Origin: Thermococcus sp.
GTDB taxonomy: Archaea; Methanobacteriota_B; Thermococci; Thermococcales; Thermococcaceae
Assembly: GCA_021160985.1 (NCBI GenBank)
Contig: JAGHBN010000018.1
Coordinates: 1 to 16,905, forward strand
Length of the DNA: 16,905 nt
Reading direction: 5' to 3'
The position numbers were made by a program, and so were the translations under genes. How positions within the stretch are numbered: position 1 is the first letter of the stretch; each line of letters begins with the position of its first letter. Of the stretch, positions 1 through 7,135 are shown piece after piece. The notes beneath the pieces were generated by a model. It was not told the DNA's origin. It saw only the letters and a list, made by a program, of their open reading frames with translations, and made no database searches.

Positions 1-316
1 GGATTAGCGCGTCGGCTTGCCCCTCCGGCGCGTAGAGCGGCGTTTCCAGCGCCATCCAGCGGAGCTTGTAGAGACCGTAGATGTGGTCGTGGTGCCAGTG
101 GGTGAGGAAAATCGCCTCCAGCGGAACGTTCAGGAAGTCCCTTATGTCGGTTCCAACGTCGAAGAGAACGGCTTTTCCCGTTTCGGTTATGATGGCCAAC
201 GTTGAAGGCCTCCTCTGGGCGAAGCCGAACTTCCTCGCCTCGCTGCATGTCGGGCAGGTGCAGAGGTGCGCCGGAATTCCCTCGCTCCCACCGGTGCCGA
301 TGAAGTAGACTATCAA
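1..316 (-). CDS. MBL-fold metal-dependent hydrolase, PhnP-like, N-terminal part
   Basis: The 3' part of this gene lies beyond the window; about 105 N-terminal residues are visible. They begin LIVYFIGTGGSEGIP, followed by a C19-x-C21-x2-C24 cluster and a QRRPS segment. This arrangement is typical of PhnP/COG1235-type members of the metallo-beta-lactamase superfamily. The zinc-binding motif H73-x-H75-H-D77-H78 is intact in THWHHDH. Family members are soluble hydrolases acting on phosphodiesters or related bonds; the substrate cannot be read from the sequence. I chose the TTG start at 316 because GGTGGTGG lies just upstream (319-326) and the TATA box at 351-360 would put the transcription start near 330. 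In-frame GTG codons at 322 and 325 are alternatives. It diverges from the Mut7-C gene. Confidence 0.85.
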   Translation of the reverse strand, partial: MIVYFIGTGGSEGIPAHLCTCPTCSEARKFGFAQRRPSTLAIITETGKAVLFDVGTDIRDFLNVPLEAIFLTHWHHDHIYGLYKLRWMALETPLYAPEGQADALI

Positions 317-350
317 ACCCACCACCTATTTTATGCCTGTGAAATAGTCC

Positions 351-360
351 CCTTATAAGG
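351..360. promoter_or_regulatory. Symmetric TATA box shared by two divergent genes
   Basis: CCTTATAAGG is a perfect 10-bp palindrome in the 64-bp gap between the divergent MBL and Mut7-C genes. Its centre is about 25 bp from ATG 381 on the + strand, which fits a leaderless transcript. It is about 25 bp from a start near 330 on the - strand, leaving a leader of about 14 nt with a Shine-Dalgarno site. No second TATA box is obvious. No strong BRE (purine plus AAA) abuts it on either side, so directionality is unclear. Confidence 0.6.
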
Positions 361-380
361 ATTGCCACCAACTCTTGAAC

Positions 381-848
381 ATGAGGTTCATAGCGGACAT
401 GATGCTCGGCCGGCTCGCGAGGTGGCTCAGGCTTTACGGCTACGACACGCTCTACGGCGTCGAGGACGACGACGAGATACTAGAGATTGCCGGGAGAGAG
501 GACAGAATAATCCTCACCCGCGATTCCGGGCTCGCCGAGAGGGCTAGAAAGCTCGGCCTTGAAGTAATCCTGCTGGGCTCAAACTCCCTTGAGGGGCAGG
601 CGAGGGAGCTCAAGCGCTTCGGCGTTGAGTTCCAGGAGCTTTTTCCACAAAACGCCCGCTGTCCGAAGTGCAACGGGCTCATACGGTCCGTCCCGAAGGA
701 AAACGTCAGGGATAAAGTTCCCCCGAAGGTCTACGAGAACTACGACGAGTTCTACGTCTGCGAGGACTGCGGTCAGGTTTACTGGCCCGGGAGGCAGTGG
801 AGGGAGATGCTGAAAATAGACCGAAAATTAAGAAAAGAAAGTCAGTGA
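381..848 (+). CDS. Mut7-C RNase domain protein (PIN fold plus zinc ribbon)
   Basis: This 155-residue protein matches the Mut7-C/DUF82 family, a PIN-like nuclease fold followed by a zinc ribbon, common in archaea. The N-terminus FIADMMLGRLARWLRLYGYD and the later ILTRDSGLAERA are the family's acidic-residue motifs (D6, D22, D48 region). The zinc ribbon is C94-x2-C97 and C127-x2-C130. The family is predicted to cleave RNA; its targets are not known to me. I chose ATG 381 rather than TTG 375 because the TATA box at 351-360 places transcription initiation at about 381, which makes the mRNA leaderless. The stop overlaps the 3' end of the convergent oppF by 7 nt. The length is normal for the family and no defect is seen. 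Confidence 0.88.
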   Translation: MRFIADMMLGRLARWLRLYGYDTLYGVEDDDEILEIAGREDRIILTRDSGLAERARKLGLEVILLGSNSLEGQARELKRFGVEFQELFPQNARCPKCNGLIRSVPKENVRDKVPPKVYENYDEFYVCEDCGQVYWPGRQWREMLKIDRKLRKESQ

Positions 849-1831
849 ATCGGGTGATGGCAGGCAACGAAGTGGTTGTGGCTTACCTCAACCAGCTCCG
901 GCTCTTTAGTTTTGCACTCCTCCGTTGCAAGTGGGCACCTAGGATGGAACCTGCACCCGCTCGGCGGGTTGGCGGCGTTGGGGACTTCTCCCGTAATCTT
1001 AAGCTTCTTCTCCTTCTTCCTGCGCACTATCGATGGAACCGCCTGGATGATGGCCATCGTGTACGGGTGGACAGGGTTCTTCAGAACTTCCTCCGTGGGC
1101 CCCATCTCGACTATCTTGCCGAGGTACATGACCGCTATCCTGTCCGCTATGAGCTTGCCTACCGCTATGTCGTGGGTTATGAAGAGCTGGCTTAGGTTGT
1201 ACTCCTCCCTGAAGGACTCTAGAAGTTCAAGAATTGATGCGCGCATGGAGACGTCTATCATCGAGACGGCTTCATCCGCAACCACGAACTCGGGCTTGAG
1301 TATCATGGCCCTCGCTATCACAACGCGCTGCCTCTGGCCGCCGCTGAGGTGATGGGGGTATCGGTCGTAGAACTCGTCTTCAGGTGTTAGGCCTACACGT
1401 TTCAGCATTTTGAGTGCCATCTCCTTAGCTTCTTCTTTATCAGCGAGCCCATGGACGAGAAGCGGATGTGCTATTGCATCTCCTATCTTCATCCTTGGGC
1501 TAAGGCTGGCGTAGGGATCCTGGAAGATTATCTGCATCCTCCGCCTGAAGGGCCTCATTTCCTCGCGGGAGAGCTCGGTTATATCCGTTCCGTCGAAGAT
1601 TATCCTGCCATCTGTGGGCTCTATAAGTCTCAAGACGGTCCTTCCTGCCGTCGTTTTACCACAGCCGCTCTCGCCGATGAGCGCCAGAACCTCTCCCCGG
1701 CCTATCTCGAAACTGATGCCGTCTACGGCCTTGACGTAGCGCGGAGGCTCCTTCCTGAGGGCCTCCAGGATGCTTCTCCTGACCGGAAAGTACTTCTTCA
1801 GGTTTTCAACGCGAAGCAGTGGCTTGCTCAT
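842..1831 (-). CDS. oppF: Oligopeptide-type ABC transporter ATP-binding protein (OppF/DppF)
   Basis: This is the second of two ATPases that power the importer encoded in 842-6285. The 329-residue protein has Walker A GESGCGKTT at 53-61, a Q-loop (FQDPYASLSP), the ABC signature LSGGQRQR and an H-loop (FITHDIAV). The C-terminal oligopeptide-transporter extension carries the cysteine cluster CRFHPRCPLATEEC plus a final CHH, which in this family can bind an Fe-S cluster. The Walker B region reads VADEAVSMIDVS instead of the usual DEP-S-ALD; the catalytic Glu is kept, but Pro is replaced by Ala. The start codon overlaps the oppD stop as ATGA, so translation is probably coupled. It is the last gene of the operon, and its end overlaps the convergent Mut7-C gene. 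Confidence 0.95.
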   Translation of the reverse strand: MSKPLLRVENLKKYFPVRRSILEALRKEPPRYVKAVDGISFEIGRGEVLALIGESGCGKTTAGRTVLRLIEPTDGRIIFDGTDITELSREEMRPFRRRMQIIFQDPYASLSPRMKIGDAIAHPLLVHGLADKEEAKEMALKMLKRVGLTPEDEFYDRYPHHLSGGQRQRVVIARAMILKPEFVVADEAVSMIDVSMRASILELLESFREEYNLSQLFITHDIAVGKLIADRIAVMYLGKIVEMGPTEEVLKNPVHPYTMAIIQAVPSIVRRKKEKKLKITGEVPNAANPPSGCRFHPRCPLATEECKTKEPELVEVSHNHFVACHHPIH

Positions 1832-2799
1832 TCTCCTGCACCCCCGTACAGATGGCAGGCCACGAAGTGACCCTTCTCGTACTCTATCATCCCTGGTTCG
1901 ACTGCATCACACAAGCCCTTGAGCGCCGAACGCTCCCTGAAAACCGGGCACCTCGGGTGGAACCGGCAGCCCGGGGGCGGGCTCCTCAGGTCAGGCGGGT
2001 ATCCTGGAATCGCCCTGACCTCGCTCTCCTTCCAGAGGTCTGGAACCGCCTCGATGAGCGCCTTCGTGTACGGATGGAGCGGGTTCTCGACTATCTGCTC
2101 AACGGTTCCGAACTCGACGAGCTTCCCCGCGTACATGACGGCTATCTTGTCGCTCCTCTCGGCTGCAAGCGAGATGTCGTGGGTAACGAAGTAGATGCTC
2201 GTTCCCTCGGCCTTGAGGGCGTCTATGAGGTCCATTATGGAGTCCTGCACGATAACATCCAAAGCGGTCGTCGGCTCGTCCGCTATGAGGAGCTTCGGGT
2301 TGAAGGCCATCGCCATCGCTATGCTTATCCTCTGCCTCTGGCCGCCACTGAGCTGATGGGGGTAGTAGTCGAGCCTGTCGGGCGGGAGGTTGACCTTCTC
2401 GAGGAGCTCCTTCGCCCTCTCCCTCGCCTCATCCCCCGGGACGCCGTGAACGGTCATGACCTCGACCATCTGGTCGCCGACTTTCCTGAGGGGGTCGAGG
2501 CTGGTCATTGGGTCCTGGAATATCATGCTGATGTCCTTTCCGCGGATCTTCCTCAGCTCATCCTTGCCTATCTTCAGCAGATCCTTTCCCTCGAAGATGA
2601 CCTCTCCCGAGACTATCTTCCCCGGCGACGGGACGATGTTCATTATCGCGTGAGCGACCGTGGATTTTCCGCTTCCGCTCTCCCCGACGAAGGTGACCCA
2701 CTCTCCCCTGTCAATGTCGAACGTCACGTTCTCCGCCCCTTTGACGACCCCCGCGAGGGTGTAGTAGTAGATGCTAAGGTTTTTGACTTCCAGCAGCAT
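1828..2799 (-). CDS. oppD: Oligopeptide-type ABC transporter ATP-binding protein (OppD/DppD)
   Basis: This 323-residue cytoplasmic ATPase has Walker A GESGSGKST at 39-47, Q-loop IFQDPMTSLDP, signature LSGGQRQR, Walker B LLIADEPTTALDV and H-loop FVTHD, all intact. The C-terminal OppD/F extension includes PGCRFHPRCP and two more cysteines before a final ACHLY, the possible Fe-S ligand set of the family. ATG 2799 is preceded by GAGGTGAT at a good distance, inside the end of oppC. There are 5 nt between the oppC stop and this start, and a 4-nt overlap with oppF. It works as a heterodimer with OppF on the cytoplasmic face of the OppB/OppC channel. The substrate (peptide, or in some Thermococcales beta-linked sugars) cannot be decided from the ATPase. 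Confidence 0.95.
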   Translation of the reverse strand: MLLEVKNLSIYYYTLAGVVKGAENVTFDIDRGEWVTFVGESGSGKSTVAHAIMNIVPSPGKIVSGEVIFEGKDLLKIGKDELRKIRGKDISMIFQDPMTSLDPLRKVGDQMVEVMTVHGVPGDEARERAKELLEKVNLPPDRLDYYPHQLSGGQRQRISIAMAMAFNPKLLIADEPTTALDVIVQDSIMDLIDALKAEGTSIYFVTHDISLAAERSDKIAVMYAGKLVEFGTVEQIVENPLHPYTKALIEAVPDLWKESEVRAIPGYPPDLRSPPPGCRFHPRCPVFRERSALKGLCDAVEPGMIEYEKGHFVACHLYGGAGE

Positions 2800-2804
2800 T
2801 TACA

Positions 2805-3653
2805 TCACCTCGTTCCAAGGGAGAGCCTCTCGCTGAGGGCCTCTCCTATCAGCGCGAAGGCCATGGCCAGGAGCATTATCATTATTCCCGGGAAGAAGAC
2901 CAGCCACCAGTAGCCGTCGAGCAGGAACGGCTGGCCGACGCGCAGGTCGTATCCCCAGTCGGGCGTCGGTGGCGTTACAGACAGTCCCAGGAAGCTCAGG
3001 CCGGCCTCAGTTAGTATGGCATCCGCGACGCTGAGGGTGAAGACCACCAGAATCGTGGGTGCAAGGTTGGGCAGGATGTACTTGAACATGACCTCCCTGT
3101 CCTTCGCCCCTATTGCGTGGGCCGCTTCAACGAAGAGCTGGCCGGTGAAGCTGAGGGTCTGCCCGCGAACCATCCTGAAGTAGGTCGGCACGTAGACGAA
3201 GCTTATCGCTATGGCCGTGTTTATCGGACTCGGGCCCAGAACCACCGCGATGACCATCGCGAGGATCAAAGCGGGGAACGCGTAGATGCTGTCCATTATC
3301 ACGCTCAGCGTTCTGTCGATTTTTCCACCGTGGTACCCGGAGAGCAGTCCGAGGGGAATTCCTATCGCCATCGAGAGCAATGTCGCTATCGAAACCACGT
3401 AGAGAACGACCCTTGAGCCCCAGACTATCCTCGAGAACATGTCCTGGCCGAGCCTGTTGGTTCCCATGAGGTGATCCGGGCTGGGCGGGGCAAAGACGTC
3501 GTCGCTGCTCTGAGTCGGGTCATAAGGAGCTATCCAGGGGGCGAAGATCGCCATTATGACCACGATGAGGACGATGATTATGCCGAAGATGAGCATGCCC
3601 CTGCCGGGCTTCTTCCCGAAGACGAACTCGGTAAGTTTTCCTGCTATCTCCAT
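2805..3653 (-). CDS. oppC: Oligopeptide-type ABC transporter permease (OppC/DppC)
   Basis: This is an integral membrane subunit with an N-terminal transmembrane helix (IFGIIIVLIVVIMAIFAPWI), followed by the OppC_N signature (PYDPTQ, HLMGTNRLGQDMFSRIVWGSR). A binding-protein-dependent permease domain follows, with about five more helices. The cytoplasmic EAA loop reads EAAHAIGAKDREVMFKYILPN, which docks on the ATPases. I chose ATG 3653 (282 residues) because GAGGTGG sits 5 nt before it, overlapping the oppB stop. A GTG at 3662 (285 residues) is in frame but would lie on top of that site. It sits 5 nt before oppD. The length is normal for OppC/DppC and nothing is broken. Confidence 0.93.
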   Translation of the reverse strand: MEIAGKLTEFVFGKKPGRGMLIFGIIIVLIVVIMAIFAPWIAPYDPTQSSDDVFAPPSPDHLMGTNRLGQDMFSRIVWGSRVVLYVVSIATLLSMAIGIPLGLLSGYHGGKIDRTLSVIMDSIYAFPALILAMVIAVVLGPSPINTAIAISFVYVPTYFRMVRGQTLSFTGQLFVEAAHAIGAKDREVMFKYILPNLAPTILVVFTLSVADAILTEAGLSFLGLSVTPPTPDWGYDLRVGQPFLLDGYWWLVFFPGIMIMLLAMAFALIGEALSERLSLGTR

Positions 3654-3663
3654 CTTGACCACC

Positions 3664-4683
3664 TCAGTACTTCACCCTCGGGTCGAGCAGTGCGTAGACT
3701 ATGTCCACTATGAGGCTGATGATGCCGACGAAGAAGGCGAAGAATATCACCGCACCTTGGATGGCGTTGTAGTCGCGGTAGTCTATCCTGTCCACGAGGA
3801 ACGTTCCCATTCCCGGCCAGCTGAAGGTCGTCTCGGTAAGAACCGCTCCGCCGAGGAGTATGGCGAACTGGAGTCCCATGAGGGTAACGACGGGTATGAA
3901 GGCGTTCTTCAGCGTGTACCACATGACCTTTCTGTCGGCAACACCCCTGGCGTAGTAGGCCCTTATGAAGTCCTGGCTGAGGACGTCAACCATGTTGTTC
4001 CTCACCAGCCTCGTGTACGCTCCGCTGAGGACGATTCCGAGGGTAAGCGCCGGCAGGATCAGGTGCCTCACCGAGCTCACAAGTGCGTCCCAGTTCCCGG
4101 TGATGATACTGTCCAGAACGTAAAGGCCGGTCACCGTGTGGAGGTTAACTCCCGGGTCAAGCCTTCCCGAGGTGGGCAGCCAGTGCAGGTGGATGCCGAA
4201 GAGGTACTGGAGCATCATGCCAAACCAGGGTATGAAGAGGGTGTAAGCGACTATGCTGTAGACCCTCATGGCAGTGTCCGTCTTCGTCCCCTTCCGGGTG
4301 GCACCTATCACTCCAGTAAGGAGGCCGAGGAGCACGCTGATAGTGAAGGCCCAGATTGCCAATTCAAGCGTCGCAGGGAAGCGCTGGGCTATGTAGTCCC
4401 ACACCGGCTTCCCCATCGGGAACGCCAGCGTAACCCCGAAATCACCGTGGAGAATGCCCCTGAGGTAGTCGAAGTACTGGACGTAGAGGGGCCTGTCAAG
4501 CCCTGCCATCTCCATCAGGTGCTCCAGCTGCTCCGGGGGAATGTTCTTCGTCCCCACAACGGCCATAACGGGATTACCGGGGAGGATCCTGAGAAAGAAA
4601 AACACAAGGGTGTAGAGGATTAGGATCGTCGGAATTATCATGAGCGCCCTGATTATTATATACCGACCAAGTCCCCTGGCCAC
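3664..4683 (-). CDS. oppB: Oligopeptide-type ABC transporter permease (OppB/DppB)
   Basis: This 339-residue membrane permease pairs with OppC. The N-terminal helix (RALMIIPTILILYTLVFFF) and the following FLRILPGNP are the OppB_N hallmarks. The permease domain has several more helices and an EAA loop near DFIRAYYARGVADRKVMWY, ending with LLDPRVKY. The GTG start at 4683 has a perfect GGGGTGAT site 3 nt upstream. The gap to oppA is 50 nt and contains T-rich tracts on the coding strand, a possible partial terminator that would give more binding protein than permease. The oppB stop and the oppC ribosome-binding site overlap, which suggests coupled translation. Confidence 0.94.
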   Translation of the reverse strand: MARGLGRYIIIRALMIIPTILILYTLVFFFLRILPGNPVMAVVGTKNIPPEQLEHLMEMAGLDRPLYVQYFDYLRGILHGDFGVTLAFPMGKPVWDYIAQRFPATLELAIWAFTISVLLGLLTGVIGATRKGTKTDTAMRVYSIVAYTLFIPWFGMMLQYLFGIHLHWLPTSGRLDPGVNLHTVTGLYVLDSIITGNWDALVSSVRHLILPALTLGIVLSGAYTRLVRNNMVDVLSQDFIRAYYARGVADRKVMWYTLKNAFIPVVTLMGLQFAILLGGAVLTETTFSWPGMGTFLVDRIDYRDYNAIQGAVIFFAFFVGIISLIVDIVYALLDPRVKY

Positions 4684-4711
4684 GGTATCACCCCTTTCAC
4701 TTTAGACAAAC

Positions 4712-4728
4712 AAAAAGGAGTTAAAAAA
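4712..4728 (-). terminator. T-rich tracts between oppA and oppB, possible partial terminator
   Basis: On the coding strand, T6 (4723-4728) and T5 (4712-4716) runs follow just after the oppA stop at 4734. Archaeal RNA polymerase terminates on short T-runs without needing a hairpin, so this is a plausible leaky terminator after the binding-protein gene. No separate TATA box for oppB was seen in the gap. Confidence 0.4.
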
Positions 4729-4733
4729 GGAAA

Positions 4734-6285
4734 TCACTCCTTGTAGAGGAGAGAGTAGCGGAATATCATGTCTGGGCCTATGGTTACTCCCTTGACGTTC
4801 TTCTGGGTCACTACGAAGAGCTTGCCCTGTATCAGCGGTATGTAGGGAACGTCCTGGGCGAGTATGTCCTGGACCTGCTCGTAGAGCTTCGTCCTCTCGT
4901 TCTGGTCGCTGAGCCTCTGGGCCTGGCTCAGGAGGTCGTCCATTGTCGGGTTGGAGTAGCCGGTTCCGGCCCAGCTGTTGGCGGTGCTCTTGAGGAACGG
5001 GGTGGTGTAGTCATCGGGGTCAAGGTAGTCCGGGTACCAGCCGAGCAAGTAGACCTGCATCTGGCCGTTCCTGGCGTAGTCGGTATAGGTTCCCCATTCG
5101 GCGCTCTTGATGGTGACCTTTATCATTCCGGTCTTCTCCCACTGCTCCTTGAGCATCTGGGCGAGGTCGGCCTCGGTGTCGCCGTAGTGGGTCGGTGTGT
5201 ACCAGAGCTGTATCTCCAGCGGGTTGCTCTCGGAGTAGCCGGCCTCGGTGAGGAGCTGCTTTGCAAGTTCGATGTTGCCGTCGCCGTACTTCTCCTTGAA
5301 GACGTCCTTGTGGCTCCACATTCCGTTCGGAATCAGGCTGTAAAGCGGCTCAACGGTTCCCATGAAGACCTTCTGGGCTATCTCCGGCCTGTTGACCGCC
5401 GCCGCGAGCGCCTGCCTGACCTTGACGTTGCTCGTCGGCTCATTCTGAGTGTTGAGGCAGATGTAGCGGATGAATCCACCGGGCACCTCTATGACGTTGA
5501 AGTTCTCGTCCTTCTTCAGACTGTCTATGTCGCTCGGCCTGAGCGTCCTCCAGGCTATGTCTATCTCACCGTTCTGGAGGGCAAGGCGCATGGTTGAGGC
5601 GTCGCGGTAGAACTTAATGATTATCTTCTCGGTCTTGGGCTTCTCGCCGTAGTAGTTCGGGTTGGCCTCGAGAACGAGCTCCTCATCGCGCACCCACTTG
5701 GTTATCTTGTAGGGACCGGCACCGCCGGCGGTCTGGTCGCTCTGTATCTGATCCGGAGCATAGTCCGGGTGGACCGGGAAGTAGGGCGGGGTCGTGAGGA
5801 GGGCCAGGAAGTATGCGGTTGGCTGCTTGAGGTAGAAGACAACCGTGTAGTCGTCCTTCGCTTCAACCTTATCCACGAAGTCCGTAACGAGCCAGGATGG
5901 GTCCCCCTGAATTGTCATTATCCTCTCAATGCTCCTGACCACGTCCTTGGCCGTTAAGGGAGTTCCATCAGCGAATTTGAGGTCCTTCCTGAGGTGGAAG
6001 GTCCAGACTGTCGAGTCCTCATTGACCTCCCAGCTCTCCGCCAGAGCGGGCTCGATTTCCAGCGTTCCAGGCTTGTACTTCACCAGACCCTCCATGACGT
6101 TGTTGAGAACCTCCCAAGTGTAGAAATCGTAGGCGTTTGCCGGGTCGAGGTCCGTTACCTTGTCTGTCACGCCTATAACTATTGTCGTTGCTTCCTCTTC
6201 ACCACCACCGCCTATACAGCCGCTGGCTACTACTGAAAAAACCACTAAAAAAAACTAGGGCCAAACCTGCATATTTCCGTGTCAC
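4734..6285 (-). CDS. oppA: Oligopeptide-type ABC transporter substrate-binding lipoprotein (OppA/DppA), frameshifted in the signal peptide
   Basis: This is a family 5 (SBP_bac_5) extracellular binding protein. The mature part shows the family motifs: TDLDPANAYDFYTWEVLNNV, LAESWEVNEDSTVWTFHLRKD, FADGTPLTAKDVV, then VRQALAAAVNR. The open frame starts only at GTG 6245 (503 residues), just before the lipobox ASGC. Upstream, a better start exists: GTG 6285 with GGTGA six nt before it, correctly placed after the promoter at 6321-6335. It encodes MTRKYAGLALV, a basic start plus hydrophobic core, in a different frame. The frames join if the T8 run (6247-6254) had seven T. The result is a 516-residue lipoprotein with the lipid-bearing Cys at 23. 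As written, an in-frame TAG (6255-6257) lies just upstream of GTG 6245, so export would fail. This is a sequencing error, a real mutation or slippage. Confidence 0.9.
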
Positions 6286-6291
6286 ATAGCT

Positions 6292-6296
6292 TCACC
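6292..6296 (-). promoter_or_regulatory. Shine-Dalgarno site that fixes the oppA start
   Basis: GGTGA on the - strand lies 6 nt before GTG 6285. It supports translation starting at 6285, in the frame encoding the signal peptide, and not at GTG 6245, which has only T-rich sequence upstream. Confidence 0.75.
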
Positions 6297-6299
6297 AAT

Positions 6300-6317
6300 G
6301 GATAGTTAAGACCATCC
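6300..6317. repeat. Imperfect inverted repeat at the opp transcription start
   Basis: GGATAGT-TAAG-ACCATCC has two 7-bp arms with one mismatch. It lies between the opp TATA box and the predicted start of transcription, where an archaeal repressor would block RNA polymerase. I do not recognise it as a known operator. Confidence 0.35.
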
Positions 6318-6320
6318 ATG

Positions 6321-6335
6321 ATTTTAAATCTTTCG
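6321..6335 (-). promoter_or_regulatory. opp operon promoter (BRE plus TATA box)
   Basis: Read on the - strand, CGAAA (BRE-like) is followed directly by GATTTAAAAT (TATA box). The centre at about 6325 predicts transcription starting near 6300, giving a short leader that carries the GGTGA site before GTG 6285. An imperfect inverted repeat lies at the predicted start site. Confidence 0.65.
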
Positions 6336-6418
6336 TAGTGAGATTTATCGTACTGTAAAAGCCCGCAGTGTGCATCGGATCCACAAAATTAATATTGCCC
6401 AGGGGGGAATGGGCCAAC

Positions 6419-7120
6419 ATGAAGTGGGAAGAGTGGAAGCCCTTTTACCTCCGCATCGTCCGGGAGATGGGCTACTCTGTTGAAAAAGACCGCGAAGCCG
6501 CGCAGGTGCTGAGGGCGCTCCTTCTCGAGGGAGACGAATACGTGCTTAAGGAAGAGCTGGCCCCGGTTGTCGAAAAAAAGGCGTATGTATTCGGCGCTGG
6601 CCCTAGCCTTGAGATAGCTCTCAAAGAGCACGACTTCTCCGACGGGACGCTTATAGCGGCCGATGGAGCGACCTCTGCGCTCCTCGAAGCCAGACTCGTT
6701 CCAGACATAGCAGTCACCGACCTCGACGGCAGGGTTTTTGATTTAAAGAGGGCCAACGAGAGGGGGGCCTTTCTGGCAGTCCACGCCCACGGGGACAACA
6801 TTGACAGGCTGACCGCCTACGTGCCCTTCTTCTCCAGAATCCTTGGGACGACCCAGACGGAGCCCCTGGACATCGTCTACAACTTTGGCGGCTTTACCGA
6901 CGGCGACAGGGCCGCTTTTCTGGCCGAGGAGCTGGGGGCGCGGGAGATAGTTCTGGTGGGCTTTGACTTTGGGGAAACCGTTGGGAAGTGGAGCAAGCCA
7001 TCGCTGAAGGAGCACTCGCCCGTGTGGGGAACCAAGCGTAAGAAGTTCGAGTTTGCAAGGGAGCTCCTTGAATGGCTGGAGAAAAACGGGAGGGCGAGGA
7101 TTAAATACTTGCCCCTTTGA
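6419..7120 (+). CDS. mptE: 6-hydroxymethyl-7,8-dihydropterin pyrophosphokinase, MptE-like (DUF115)
   Basis: This 233-residue soluble enzyme belongs to the archaeal DUF115/COG1634 family. Its characterised member, MptE, transfers pyrophosphate from ATP to 6-hydroxymethyl-7,8-dihydropterin in tetrahydromethanopterin/folate-type cofactor synthesis. Visible motifs are VFGAGPSLE (57-65), ADGATSALLE followed by PDIAVTDLDG (about 81-104), a conserved HAHGDN, and VGFDFGE near the C-terminus. I chose ATG 6419 (MKWEEW); the TATA-like AATTAATATT at 6387-6396 then makes the transcript leaderless or nearly so. Although the frame is open farther upstream, those codons lie before the promoter. It diverges from the opp operon, and its stop is 15 nt from the stop of the convergent ATPase gene. 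Confidence 0.88.
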   Translation: MKWEEWKPFYLRIVREMGYSVEKDREAAQVLRALLLEGDEYVLKEELAPVVEKKAYVFGAGPSLEIALKEHDFSDGTLIAADGATSALLEARLVPDIAVTDLDGRVFDLKRANERGAFLAVHAHGDNIDRLTAYVPFFSRILGTTQTEPLDIVYNFGGFTDGDRAAFLAEELGAREIVLVGFDFGETVGKWSKPSLKEHSPVWGTKRKKFEFARELLEWLEKNGRARIKYLPL

Positions 7121-7135
7121 AAACAGTACCCCGTG

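Noticed and set aside
1819..2913. Long + strand frame (364 codons) opposite oppD
   Set aside because: It is a shadow of oppD in GC-rich antisense; the opposite strand has complete Walker and ABC signature motifs, and this frame has no family features.
3556..4623. 355-codon + strand frame opposite oppB/oppC
   Set aside because: Crosses the oppB/oppC junction on the antisense strand; composition is rich in His, Glu and Val as expected of a shadow frame.
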